NCBI GenBank assembly: GCA_018647025.1
Contig: JABGTQ010000269.1
Location: 1 to 20,616, forward strand
DNA: 20,616 bases
DNA from: Nitrospina sp.
Lineage (GTDB): Bacteria > Nitrospinota > Nitrospinia > Nitrospinales > VA-1
Direction: 5' to 3'
In this document: piece after piece, positions 1-8,162 of the stretch
How the letters are laid out: every line of letters begins with the position of its first letter
Position numbering within the stretch: position 1 is the stretch's first letter
Program-made: the position numbers and the translations under genes
Notes under the pieces: generated by a model
Seen by the model: the letters and a program-made list of their open reading frames with translations, nothing else
What the model was told of the DNA's origin: nothing
The model's database searches: none

Positions 1-513
1 GCTCATGATTTTTCACTTTGTGGTGTAGATAGTAAAACTCATTCATTAAAGAATTATTCAAAAAAAATAGTCCTAGTGATTATATTTATGTGCAATCATT
101 GCCCATATGTAAAGGCTGTCCTTAAACGAATTATTGATCTACAAAATGATTTTTTAGGCCGAGGAGTTCAATTCATAGGAATCAACCCCAATGATGCAAT
201 ACGCCATCCCGATGATTCGTTAGAAAATATGAAAATCATTGCAAAAGAAAATAATTTTTCGTTTCCCTATTTAGTTGATCCAAGCCAAGAAACAGCTAGG
301 CTATATGATGCTGTTTGTACCCCTGATTTATATGTCTATGGTAAAGATCGTAAACTTGTCTATCGTGGACGAATCGATGATAACTGGGAACACCCAAAAA
401 AGGTAACCCAGAGTGATTTAAAGTTGGCTTTGGAGAACATACTTACAGGACAGCCAGTTGCTAATGAACAGATACCCTCCATGGGCTGTTCAATTAAATG
501 GAAAACAACATAA
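1..513 (+). CDS. Thioredoxin-fold (AhpC/TSA-like redoxin) protein, 5' end missing
   Basis: A thioredoxin-superfamily protein of the AhpC/TSA-redoxin type, probably a thiol-disulfide reductase or peroxiredoxin-like protein. The frame is open from base 1: the first residues read like the usual 'A-x-D-F-S-L' opening strand of redoxins, so the true start lies left of the window. A GTG at 76 would cut off that first strand and is unlikely to be the start. The redox motif C-N-H-C followed by Pro is encoded at 91-102. A Thr-Pro pair (C-T-P-D-L-Y) is the expected cis-proline loop, and the C-terminal S-M-G-C-S-I-K-W-K segment matches the conserved tail of this subfamily. No signal peptide can be judged because the N-terminus is absent. 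The next gene starts 12 bases after the stop, so the two are probably co-transcribed. The fold is certain; the substrate is unknown. Confidence 0.85.
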   Translation, partial: AHDFSLCGVDSKTHSLKNYSKKIVLVIIFMCNHCPYVKAVLKRIIDLQNDFLGRGVQFIGINPNDAIRHPDDSLENMKIIAKENNFSFPYLVDPSQETARLYDAVCTPDLYVYGKDRKLVYRGRIDDNWEHPKKVTQSDLKLALENILTGQPVANEQIPSMGCSIKWKTT

Positions 514-525
514 CAAGGATACCTT

Positions 526-3252
526 ATGAAATTGCAAAAAAAATGGTTATTTATTCTATTCGGAATCGTTGTTATTGGATCAATGTTTGCCGAAAAGATT
601 GTCGAATTTTATTTTGACTGGATCTGGTTCGCTAATCATCAATTTGATTCTGTTTTTTGGACTATCATTCTATCTCAATGGGGATTTGGTTTAGCCACAG
701 GTGTTTTCTTTTTTATTTTCACCTGTTTTCCTCTTAAACGAATGTTTAATAAAAGCTCTGATATGCCAGTTGTGTTGTCCGATAATGTTCGCCGTGAGTT
801 ACCTCTTCTTGATTTTATCGCTAGCAACCTTAAACACCTTATGCTTTTTGGCCCACTCGCACTAGCTTTAATGACTGGATTGATCGTTGGACAAAAGTGG
901 GAACTTCTCCAACTTTATTTCAAGGCTGTTCCTTTTGGCAATGCAGACCCTATTTTTGGGAATGATTATTCCTTTTATCTTTTCACTCTTCCACTTCTCA
1001 ACCTTGGAAAATCTATTCTGTGGGAAATTTTAGTTATTCTTGGCATTGGAGCAGGCCTTATATTTTTCCTGAAGCAGTTTATTTATTTTGGTCCAAGTGG
1101 AATCGTAATGCGACAAGAAGCCCGACGACCACTATCTTTTTTAGCCTTTTATTTTCTTATTCTCATGGCCATGGAATTTCATTTAAAGCAATATGGCCTG
1201 CTGGTAGGGGGTAGTGGTGTGATATCAGGTATAGGGTTTGCTGATTTTCACGGACAACTTCCAATACTCCAAGCAATGTCGGTCCTATCTCTCATTGGAG
1301 CTGGGCTTAGCTTCTTTATTGCAACTGGACGTGGTTTAAAAAAAGTTACTCTTGCTTTAACAGGGATAGGTGTGATTTATTTGGCAGGAAGTTTTTATCC
1401 AAAAGTACTGCAGAATTTTGTAGTTAACCCCAATGAACTTATTAAGGAAACGCCTTTTATCGAACATAGTATTTCTGGGACACTTACAGCTTATGGACTA
1501 GATACTACTGAATCCAAAAAACTAACTGGAGCAGAATCTTTAAATGCAGATTCTATTCGTGCCAATCGCCTAACAATAGAAAATATCCGTCTTTGGGATC
1601 AGGAACCACTACTAGATACCCTGGGTCAACTTCAAGAAATAAGAACTTATTACCAGTTTAATTCTGTAGATCACGACCGCTATACAATCGATGGGAAATA
1701 CCGTCAGACTCTACTTTCACCTCGGGAATTAAAATCTGAAAACCTACCTAACCGTACATGGATTAACGAGCACCTAACTTTCACTCATGGCTACGGAGTA
1801 TCACTCAGTCCCGTCAACCAAATAACTCCAGAGGGTCTACCTGTACTCTTTATAAAGGATATTCCACCTCGTTCAAATGTAGACCTTAAAGTCGAGCAAC
1901 CTGAAATTTATTTTGGTGAACTTTCTAACGACCATGTTTTTGTAAATACTGGAACACAAGAATTTGATTATCCAGAAGGTGAAAAAAACGTATACAAAAA
2001 CTACGAAGGTAGTGGAGGTTTTCCTGTTAGTTCTTTTATACGAAAAGCGCTTCTAGCTGCACGTTTTCAAACTTTAAAAATACTCTTCTCAGACGACATT
2101 AACAGTGAAAGTCGAGTATTAATGTATAGAAATATTACCGAACGTGTTCTCAAGGTTGCCCCATTCTTAAGGCTGGATAGCGACCCTTATCTTGTTATTA
2201 CAGAAGGTCGAATGAAATGGATTTATGACGCCTATACTGTAAGCGAACTATTCCCCTACTCACAAAATATCCCCCAGTTTGGCAACTACGTTAGGAACTC
2301 TGTCAAAGTTGTGATAGATGCTTACGAAGGTTCAATGATGTTTTATATTTCTGATCCCAGTGACCCGATTATTCTCACCTGGCAAAAAGTATTCCCTGAA
2401 TTATTCAAAGATTTGAGTGAAATGTCAGAAGACTTAAGGAAACATATTCGATATCCGTCAGATCTATTTACAATTCAAGCATTCATATACGCAACCTATC
2501 ACATGAAAACACCACAGGTTTTTTACAACAAAGAAGACCAATGGGAAATTCCGGAAATAGACAACAAAATGATGGAACCTTATTATACAATCATGAAACT
2601 CCCGGGAAATAAAACAGAAGAGTATATTCTCATGTTACCTTTCACACCAAGTGGAAAGAGCAATCTTTCGGCATGGATGGTGGCTCAAAGTGATGGAGAA
2701 AATTATGGAAAATTAATCGCCTATACATTTCCAAAACAAAAACTAATTTATGGCCCCAATCAAATCGTCGCGCGGATCAATCAGGACGCAGAAGTCTCAA
2801 GACAAATTTCCCTGTGGGATCAAAGAGGTTCAAAAGTTATACAGGGCACTATGCTTGTTATACCCATAGAAGAGTCTTTGATCTATGTCAGGCCTCTGTA
2901 TCTCAAAGCCGATGCTGGAAAAATTCCAGAACTTAAACGTGTCATCGTAGGATACGAAGACACTATCGCCATGGAGCGAACACTGGAAGAAGCACTTGCC
3001 AAAATATTTGGAGAGGATACTTTTTCTTCAGTAGCTAATACTACTGATACAAAAGGAATCAAAAGTGAACTAACAAAACCTAATGAGTCAACAAGCAACA
3101 TGATTTTAAAACAATCTGACTATAAAACTATCAAAAATATGTTTGAAAGTGTTATGAAACGGCAGGAAGAAATGAACCGAAAATTATCTTTTCATAATAA
3201 GGACTTAAGAGCCCTTGGAAAAGCTTTAGAGTCAGCAACCGTCGCTGATTAA
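526..3252 (+). CDS. UPF0182 family (COG1615) integral membrane protein
   Basis: A 908-residue protein of the UPF0182/COG1615 family, whose biochemical role is not established. Seven hydrophobic segments are visible in the N-terminal third (about residues 7-25, 46-66, 103-122, 150-182, 203-220, 250-267 and 273-291). A long, mostly extracytoplasmic region follows (about 295-850) with motifs I recall as typical of the family, such as R-L-W-D-Q-E-P near 355 and G-Y-G-V-S-L-S-P near 424. The C-terminus (about 865-905) is polar and helical, possibly coiled coil. Length is within the family's usual 850-1000 residues. An AAGGA ribosome site stands about 8 bases before the ATG, and the upstream redoxin gene ends 12 bases away, suggesting an operon. 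The family is common in Actinobacteria and Cyanobacteria and scattered in other phyla. Its 3' end converges with purF, with a hairpin between. Confidence 0.88.
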   Translation: MKLQKKWLFILFGIVVIGSMFAEKIVEFYFDWIWFANHQFDSVFWTIILSQWGFGLATGVFFFIFTCFPLKRMFNKSSDMPVVLSDNVRRELPLLDFIASNLKHLMLFGPLALALMTGLIVGQKWELLQLYFKAVPFGNADPIFGNDYSFYLFTLPLLNLGKSILWEILVILGIGAGLIFFLKQFIYFGPSGIVMRQEARRPLSFLAFYFLILMAMEFHLKQYGLLVGGSGVISGIGFADFHGQLPILQAMSVLSLIGAGLSFFIATGRGLKKVTLALTGIGVIYLAGSFYPKVLQNFVVNPNELIKETPFIEHSISGTLTAYGLDTTESKKLTGAESLNADSIRANRLTIENIRLWDQEPLLDTLGQLQEIRTYYQFNSVDHDRYTIDGKYRQTLLSPRELKSENLPNRTWINEHLTFTHGYGVSLSPVNQITPEGLPVLFIKDIPPRSNVDLKVEQPEIYFGELSNDHVFVNTGTQEFDYPEGEKNVYKNYEGSGGFPVSSFIRKALLAARFQTLKILFSDDINSESRVLMYRNITERVLKVAPFLRLDSDPYLVITEGRMKWIYDAYTVSELFPYSQNIPQFGNYVRNSVKVVIDAYEGSMMFYISDPSDPIILTWQKVFPELFKDLSEMSEDLRKHIRYPSDLFTIQAFIYATYHMKTPQVFYNKEDQWEIPEIDNKMMEPYYTIMKLPGNKTEEYILMLPFTPSGKSNLSAWMVAQSDGENYGKLIAYTFPKQKLIYGPNQIVARINQDAEVSRQISLWDQRGSKVIQGTMLVIPIEESLIYVRPLYLKADAGKIPELKRVIVGYEDTIAMERTLEEALAKIFGEDTFSSVANTTDTKGIKSELTKPNESTSNMILKQSDYKTIKNMFESVMKRQEEMNRKLSFHNKDLRALGKALESATVAD

Positions 3253-3275
3253 ACTAACATCAACTTTTAAATAGA

Positions 3276-3292
3276 AGGTCTAGAATAGACCT
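3276..3292. terminator. Hairpin between convergent UPF0182 and purF genes
   Basis: A perfect inverted repeat, AGGTCTA-GAA-TAGACCT (7-bp stem, 3-base loop), lies between the two convergent genes. The last codons and the TAG stop of purF (3280-3282) are inside the stem. The T-tracts on both sides are poor (AATTGTTT on the plus side, TCTATTT on the minus side), so it is at best a modest bidirectional terminator. It may also serve as a 3'-end stabilising stem. Confidence 0.45.
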
Positions 3293-4677
3293 AATTGTTT
3301 AGCGCTCTCATCTAAACCTGTAATATCAACAGGATAGTCACCATCAAAACAGGCCGCGCAAAAATCACCTTTTTGTTCTCCAAAGATTCCAAGCATTTTC
3401 TCTAACGAGATATAATGCAACGAATCAGCGCCAAGATATTTACAAGTTTGCTCAACATCCATACTAGAAGCAATTAACTCATTTTTGTCGGGGGTATCGA
3501 TCCCATAAAAACATGAGTGCGTGGTTGGCGGTGAGCTTATTCGAACATGGACTTCTCGAGCACCAACCTCGCGCAACATTTTAACGATTTTTTTGCTAGT
3601 TGTTCCTCGTACAATAGAATCATCAATAATAATTACTCGCTTACCCTCTATGACAGGTTTTACAGCATTCAACTTGATTTTTACTCCAAAATCACGAATC
3701 TGTGATTGAGGTTCAATAAAAGTTCTCCCAACGTAATGATTACGAATCAATCCCATTTGAAAAGGAATACCCGCCTCCTCAGAATAACCCATCGCAGAAA
3801 TCACTCCAGAATCAGGAACAGGAACCACCACATCCGCGTCCACCGGTTTCTCTATAGCTAAAGCCCTTCCCATGAGCATACGAACAGAGTAAACCGAACG
3901 CCCAAACAAGTTGCTATCCGGTCTTGAAAAATATATGTGCTCAAAAACACATTGTTTAGTAGGAGTTTTTGGGAAAGGAAAAAATGATTTCACGCCAGAT
4001 TGATTAATAAGAATTAATTCGCCAGGTTCAATTTCACGTATAAACTCTGCCTCCACAAGGTCCATCACACAAGACTCGGAAGCCACGACGTAAGCTCCCT
4101 CTAACTTACCTAAACACAAGGGACGAAACCCCTGCGGATCACGTGCAGCGATTAGTTCGTTTTCACTCATCAGCACGATTGAATAAGCGCCCTTAACTTG
4201 TGAAAGTGCTGCAACCGCGCGGTCGACAAATAAATTACATTGCGATTGTGCCATAAGATGAACTATCACTTCGCTATCATTCGCGGACTGAAAAATTGCC
4301 CCCGCGGCCCCTAATTCCTTCCTAATTTCCGTGGCGTTCACCAAGTTTCCATTATGCCCCAAGGCCATTGTCCCACCCGCATAGTCTATAAGGCAAGGTT
4401 GAGCATTTTTTATCCCACTTACCCCTGTCGTTGAATATCGGTTGTGACCTATTGCGATATTACCAGGAAGTTTTTTAAGGCGTGTATCGCTGAACACATC
4501 TGCAACTAAACCCATTCCTACCTCTAGGTGCATTTCCCCATTATTTGAAGCAACGATGCCAGCACTTTCTTGACCTCTATGCTGCAAAGCATAAAGACCC
4601 AAGTAAGCGAGGTTAGCCGCGTCTAAGTGACCATAAACACCCACCACACCACATTCATCGTGAAACTTATCCGACAT
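3280..4677 (-). CDS. purF: Amidophosphoribosyltransferase (glutamine PRPP amidotransferase)
   Basis: Catalyses the committed first step of purine synthesis: PRPP plus glutamine gives 5-phosphoribosylamine. I prefer the ATG at 4677 (465 residues). It has GGAA a few bases upstream, overlaps purL by only 11 bases and leaves an 8-residue propeptide before the nucleophile Cys9 in D-E-C-G-V-V-G. A TTG at 4695 would add six residues. The N-terminal Ntn glutaminase domain (about 9-230) has the H-N-R-Y-S-T and G-H-N-G-N-L motifs. The phosphoribosyltransferase domain carries the PRPP loop [12 protein letters not shown] (about 348-359). Cys243, Cys389, Cys440 and Cys443 match, with nearly the same spacing, the four [4Fe-4S] ligands of the Bacillus subtilis enzyme, so this is the iron-sulfur, propeptide-processed (oxygen-sensitive) class. 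It is the last gene of the purS-purQ-purL-purF cluster. Confidence 0.97.
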   Translation of the reverse strand: MSDKFHDECGVVGVYGHLDAANLAYLGLYALQHRGQESAGIVASNNGEMHLEVGMGLVADVFSDTRLKKLPGNIAIGHNRYSTTGVSGIKNAQPCLIDYAGGTMALGHNGNLVNATEIRKELGAAGAIFQSANDSEVIVHLMAQSQCNLFVDRAVAALSQVKGAYSIVLMSENELIAARDPQGFRPLCLGKLEGAYVVASESCVMDLVEAEFIREIEPGELILINQSGVKSFFPFPKTPTKQCVFEHIYFSRPDSNLFGRSVYSVRMLMGRALAIEKPVDADVVVPVPDSGVISAMGYSEEAGIPFQMGLIRNHYVGRTFIEPQSQIRDFGVKIKLNAVKPVIEGKRVIIIDDSIVRGTTSKKIVKMLREVGAREVHVRISSPPTTHSCFYGIDTPDKNELIASSMDVEQTCKYLGADSLHYISLEKMLGIFGEQKGDFCAACFDGDYPVDITGLDESAKQLGLF

Positions 4678-6898
4678 AGGTTTCCAAGGCTCCAAGCCAA
4701 AGTTGTTTTAAACTAGAAATCTCTTCACGAATAAACTCTTTCCCATTAACATTCACAACAAGCGCGTCGCCTCCCACATTTCCGATGACTGTAAAAGGGA
4801 CCTCCATAGCCTTTGCTTTTTCCTCGACCGCTAATCGGTTCTTGGCTGACAAGGAAATCAAGATACGCGATTGGGACTCGCCAAAAAGTAAGGCGTCATT
4901 TCGAACTGTAGAGTCAAGACCAAGAGTCGCTCCCTTTGGGTTTAAAGGATGACTCATACAAGATTCCGCTAATGCTATTGCGAGACCGCCTTCTGAACAA
5001 TCGTGCGCTGAAGTCAAAAGCTTTTGCTGAATCAATTCCAAACATAATTTATTCACAGATTTGGCTAAGTGAAGATCCAAACGTGGAGGCTTCCCCTCCA
5101 CGCGGTCGTAAATAATTTTTAAATATTCACTCCCGCCAAACTCTTCCATTGTAAGACCTATAAGGCCTATTAGGTCTCCATCTTCTTTAAACCACTGCGT
5201 TGTGTGATAAGAGCGGTCTTCCAGTAACCCAACTACTGCTACAGTAGGCGTCGGATAGATCGCCTCCCCCAAAGTCTCATTATAAAGACTGACATTTCCA
5301 CTAACTACTGGAATATCAAAAAACTTACAAGCTTCTCCCATACCTGAAACAGCTTGCTCAAACTGCCACATAATTTCTGGGTTTTCCGGGTTCCCAAAAT
5401 TAAGACAATTTGTCAACCCAATTGGCTCACCACCAGAACATGCAATATTACGGGCACACTCTGCAACCGCTATTTGTGCTCCTCGAAAGGGGTCTAGGTA
5501 ACAATACCGACTATTGCAATCAACTGACAATGCCAAAGCTTTTTTCGAACCTTTTACTCTAAGCACAGCTGCATCTGAACCCGGTAAACCCAGCGTATTG
5601 AGTCTAACCATAGAATCATATTGTTCATAAACCCAGTGCTTATTTGTTATGTTTGGCGAGGCGAGAAGGTCTTTTAAAATTGTTTCCCCACGTGTCGGTT
5701 CTAAAATAGAATCAAGTTTAACGTGGTCCACCTCTTTGAGATATTCAGGTTTTTTGGTTGGGCGCTTTAGATCCAAAGCTCCATCAACAACTAATTCAAC
5801 CGGCAAGTTAACCACAGGATTCCCATTATCAAAAATGCGAACCACTGGCTTGTCTGTAACTTCTCCCACAACTCCAGAATCAAGATCCCACTTATCGAAC
5901 AGAGCTAAAGCCTCCTTCTCCATTCCTTTTCTGACAACCACAAGCATTCGTTCTTGCGATTCTGATAATAGAGTTTCATAGGGAGTCATCCCCGCTTCGC
6001 GCATAGGGACTTTTGAAAGTTCAAGATCAATACCAGTACCAGCGCGGCCAGCCATTTCAAATGTAGAGCAAGTTAGTCCTGCTGCTCCCATATCTTGGAT
6101 TCCAACTACCCAATCTTCTTTCATAAGCTCAAGGCAAGCTTCAATCAAAAGTTTCTCTGCAAATGGATCACCTACCTGAACTGTGGGCCGCTTTTCTTCA
6201 GAAGACTCGTCAAACTCTGATGAGGCCATACTCGCGCCATGAATACCATCGCGCCCTGTCTTGGAACCGAAATAAATAACCGGATTACCAACTCCAGAAG
6301 CATTGCCCAAAAAAATCTTATCCGAAGGAATTAACCCAAGGCAAAAAACATTAACCAAAATATTTCCATTGTAACAAGAGTCAAAGTAAATTTCTCCACC
6401 GACGGTAGGAACCCCAGTGCAGTTGCCATAATTAGAAATCCCTTCAACAACTCCGTTAACTAAAAATCGGGTACGTGGGTGATCAGAAGCTCCGAACCGT
6501 AGAGAGTTCATCAGCGCAATGGGACGCGCTCCCATGGTAAAAATATCTCGTAAAATCCCCCCCACTCCTGTAGCAGCACCTTGACGAGGTTCAATAAAAG
6601 AAGGATGGTTATGACTTTCAATTTTAAATACAGCAGCAATTCCATCGCCGATGTCTACTACCCCTGCGTTTTCTCCTGGCCCCTGTAATACACGTGGACC
6701 CGTGGTAGGTAGTTTCTTCAGGTAATAACGTGAACTTTTGTAACTGCAGTGCTCGCTCCACATTACAGAAAATATACCTAGCTCAGTAAAGTTAAGTTCT
6801 CGGCCAAGAAGATCCTCAATACGACCAAATTCCTCGAGGGTTAGGCCATGCTGGCGCACTATATCTGGAGTAATCGCAATAGAATTACTACCTATCAT
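4667..6898 (-). CDS. purL: Phosphoribosylformylglycinamidine synthase subunit PurL (short form)
   Basis: The synthetase subunit of FGAR amidotransferase. It converts FGAR, ATP and ammonia (delivered from PurQ) to FGAM in step 4 of IMP synthesis. At 743 residues it is the short PurL, which needs PurS and PurQ, rather than the roughly 1300-residue fused enzyme. Visible family motifs include S-E-H-C-S-Y-K-S-S (48-56), E-S-H-N-H-P-S (94-100), the glycine-rich [12 protein letters not shown] (108-118), S-E-S-Q-E-R-M (312-318) and H-D-C-S-E-G-G (632-638). The two AIRS-like halves are both present. Its ATG overlaps the purQ TGA in an ATGA arrangement (6895-6898), implying translational coupling, and its stop overlaps the start of purF. 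Confidence 0.97.
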   Translation of the reverse strand: MIGSNSIAITPDIVRQHGLTLEEFGRIEDLLGRELNFTELGIFSVMWSEHCSYKSSRYYLKKLPTTGPRVLQGPGENAGVVDIGDGIAAVFKIESHNHPSFIEPRQGAATGVGGILRDIFTMGARPIALMNSLRFGASDHPRTRFLVNGVVEGISNYGNCTGVPTVGGEIYFDSCYNGNILVNVFCLGLIPSDKIFLGNASGVGNPVIYFGSKTGRDGIHGASMASSEFDESSEEKRPTVQVGDPFAEKLLIEACLELMKEDWVVGIQDMGAAGLTCSTFEMAGRAGTGIDLELSKVPMREAGMTPYETLLSESQERMLVVVRKGMEKEALALFDKWDLDSGVVGEVTDKPVVRIFDNGNPVVNLPVELVVDGALDLKRPTKKPEYLKEVDHVKLDSILEPTRGETILKDLLASPNITNKHWVYEQYDSMVRLNTLGLPGSDAAVLRVKGSKKALALSVDCNSRYCYLDPFRGAQIAVAECARNIACSGGEPIGLTNCLNFGNPENPEIMWQFEQAVSGMGEACKFFDIPVVSGNVSLYNETLGEAIYPTPTVAVVGLLEDRSYHTTQWFKEDGDLIGLIGLTMEEFGGSEYLKIIYDRVEGKPPRLDLHLAKSVNKLCLELIQQKLLTSAHDCSEGGLAIALAESCMSHPLNPKGATLGLDSTVRNDALLFGESQSRILISLSAKNRLAVEEKAKAMEVPFTVIGNVGGDALVVNVNGKEFIREEISSLKQLWLGALETYVG

Positions 6899-7602
6899 AA
6901 TAAAATTCCAGGTTGCAGGGATTGGATCATAGATTTGAAAATTAGCTGTCCATCAAGATTAGGCCATGCTGGATCAGCACAACGTTCAGGGTGAGGCATC
7001 AGACCCATTACATTCTTATTTTCATTTACTATGCCTGCAATGTTGTCAACGGATCCATTCGGGTTATATAGACCTGTCACTTCTCCTTCGCAACCACTAT
7101 AACGAAATACAATCTGTTCATTATCTATTAGTTGATTTAATCCATCAATGTCGATGAAGTAACTTCCTTGATGATGAGCGATGGGAATATTCAATACTGA
7201 TTTTTCTAGGCATTCGCAACTGAATGGAGTAGAAGCATTTTCCACTCGAACAGACACTGTCTTGCAAATAAACTTCTGTGTATGATTTTGGATAAGAGCA
7301 CCCGGAAGAAGTCCTGACTCAACAAGAACTTGAAAGCCATTACAAATCCCAAGAACCATTCTCCCAGAATTAGCAAACTCGATCACTTTTTTCATAACGC
7401 TCGAAAATTGCGCTATAGCCCCCGCCCGAAGGTAATCACCATATGAATATCCTCCTGGTAAGACGATGAGATCAAATCCTGAAAGGTCTACATCATCTTT
7501 ATGCCAAATCCATTCGGTATCTAGCTCAAAAACGTGCTTGAGGATATGATAACAATCATGATCGCAATTAGAACCAGGAAAAACGACTACGCCACACTTC
7601 AT
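6895..7602 (-). CDS. purQ: Phosphoribosylformylglycinamidine synthase glutaminase subunit PurQ
   Basis: The class I glutamine amidotransferase subunit that hydrolyses glutamine and channels ammonia to PurL. The 235-residue length is normal for the family. The nucleophile is Cys87 in L-G-I-C-N-G-F-Q. The catalytic His204 and Glu206 lie in M-P-H-P-E-R, completing the Cys-His-Glu triad. The oxyanion-region motif L-P-G-G-Y-S-Y-G-D is at 48-56. The ATG at 7602 has no convincing ribosome-binding site. The gene lies 85 bases after purS, a gap containing a small attenuator-like hairpin, and overlaps purL by 4 bases. Confidence 0.97.
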   Translation of the reverse strand: MKCGVVVFPGSNCDHDCYHILKHVFELDTEWIWHKDDVDLSGFDLIVLPGGYSYGDYLRAGAIAQFSSVMKKVIEFANSGRMVLGICNGFQVLVESGLLPGALIQNHTQKFICKTVSVRVENASTPFSCECLEKSVLNIPIAHHQGSYFIDIDGLNQLIDNEQIVFRYSGCEGEVTGLYNPNGSVDNIAGIVNENKNVMGLMPHPERCADPAWPNLDGQLIFKSMIQSLQPGILL

Positions 7603-7649
7603 AAGTCAATTCTGGAAAAATTAAAGACACATAAGTAAAATTTAATTCC

Positions 7650-7671
7650 AAAAACATGCAAACTGCTGCAT
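7650..7671 (-). terminator. Attenuator-like hairpin in the purS-purQ gap
   Basis: On the minus strand, ATGCA-GCAGTT-TGCAT forms a 5-bp stem with a 6-base loop. It is followed after one base by TTTTT (plus-strand A-run at 7650-7654). The layout is that of an intrinsic terminator, but the stem is short and only two of its five pairs are G-C, so any termination would be partial. It lies just after the purS stop (7688), upstream of purQ. Confidence 0.3.
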
Positions 7672-7687
7672 AAAAGCTCTTACGCAA

Positions 7688-7936
7688 TTACTCCTCTGGC
7701 TCTATAGTGAATCGGTAGGATTCAATAACCGTATTGGCAAAAAGCTTTTCGCACATCTCTGTAACTCTAATTTCTGCTTCTTCTCTGGAAACTCCATCCA
7801 TCGTTAGTTCCAAATATTTTCCCATTTGGATCCCAGACACTTCATTATAACCGAGATCTTTAAGGGCATGATGGACAGCTTTCCCCTGAGGGTCTAAAAC
7901 ACCGTCTTTGAATGTAATGTAAATTTTAGCTTTCAT
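7688..7936 (-). CDS. purS: Phosphoribosylformylglycinamidine synthase subunit PurS
   Basis: The small structural subunit of the PurSQL complex; in characterised systems a PurS dimer bridges PurQ and PurL and supports ammonia channelling. The 82-residue length and the pattern fit PurS: an opening beta strand (K-A-K-I-Y-I-T-F-K), D-P-Q-G-K-A-V-H-H-A-L near 15-25, the central G-K-Y-L-E-L strand, a helix, and a final V-I-E-S-Y-R-F strand. It is the first gene of the cluster. There is no Shine-Dalgarno sequence before the ATG at 7936. Instead a good promoter ends only 11 bases upstream, so the message may be nearly leaderless. Confidence 0.95.
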   Translation of the reverse strand: MKAKIYITFKDGVLDPQGKAVHHALKDLGYNEVSGIQMGKYLELTMDGVSREEAEIRVTEMCEKLFANTVIESYRFTIEPEE

Positions 7937-7976
7937 TTCGGGGTGTGATTATCACAGAACCCAATCCATTTCACAA
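7937..7976 (-). promoter_or_regulatory. purS promoter with palindrome over the -10 box
   Basis: On the minus strand, the -35 TTGTGA (7976-7971) and the -10 GATAAT (7953-7948) are separated by exactly 17 bases. The -10 box is preceded by TGT, giving an extended -10. Only 11 bases separate it from the purS ATG, so initiation about 7 bases after the -10 would leave a leader of roughly 4 bases. The -10 box lies inside the perfect palindrome TGTGAT-A-ATCACA (7944-7956), a plausible operator. The half-sites resemble TGTGA/TCACA of the CRP/FNR family but are spaced by 3 rather than 6 bases. Confidence 0.6.
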
Positions 7977-8095
7977 TCTTTTTAAAAAAGTAGCCTCTAT
8001 AAAAATAATTGTGATTAGCTCAGTCAACTGATAATTTCCCCCCGATTAAATTCTTATGCTATTTTCATCCTGCCTGTCAATTACATCGAATTTAC

Positions 8096-8124
8096 TTGAA
8101 TCAAACCGATTCAACCGCTATATT
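8096..8124 (+). promoter_or_regulatory. Promoter and operator-like dyad of the aldolase/dehydrogenase gene
   Basis: The -35 TTGAAT (8096-8101) and the -10 TATATT (8119-8124) are 17 bases apart. The -35 is part of a perfect inverted repeat TTGAATC-AAACC-GATTCAA (8096-8114; 7-bp arms, 5-base centre), which is where a repressor would block RNA polymerase. Expected transcription start is near 8131, giving a leader of about 32 bases that contains GAGG at 8152-8155, 7 bases before the ATG. Confidence 0.6.
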
Positions 8125-8162
8125 TTTTCCTTTGGTTTTTAAATTTACACTGAGGCAAACAT

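Noticed and set aside
3521..3709. Plus-strand open frame inside purF (and similar antisense frames within purL, purQ, the transporter and the UPF0182 gene).
   Set aside because: All lie opposite or out of frame with strongly recognised genes and show no domain, start context or family resemblance.
8009..8035. A second TTGTGA...GATAAT pair, on the plus strand, mirroring the purS promoter.
   Set aside because: The spacer is 15 bases, too short for a good promoter, and a much better promoter for the same gene lies at 8096-8124.
7937..8162. Possible purine riboswitch or T-box in the divergent purS/aldolase gap.
   Set aside because: The purS promoter leaves almost no leader on that side and the other leader is only about 32 bases; neither can hold a known riboswitch fold.
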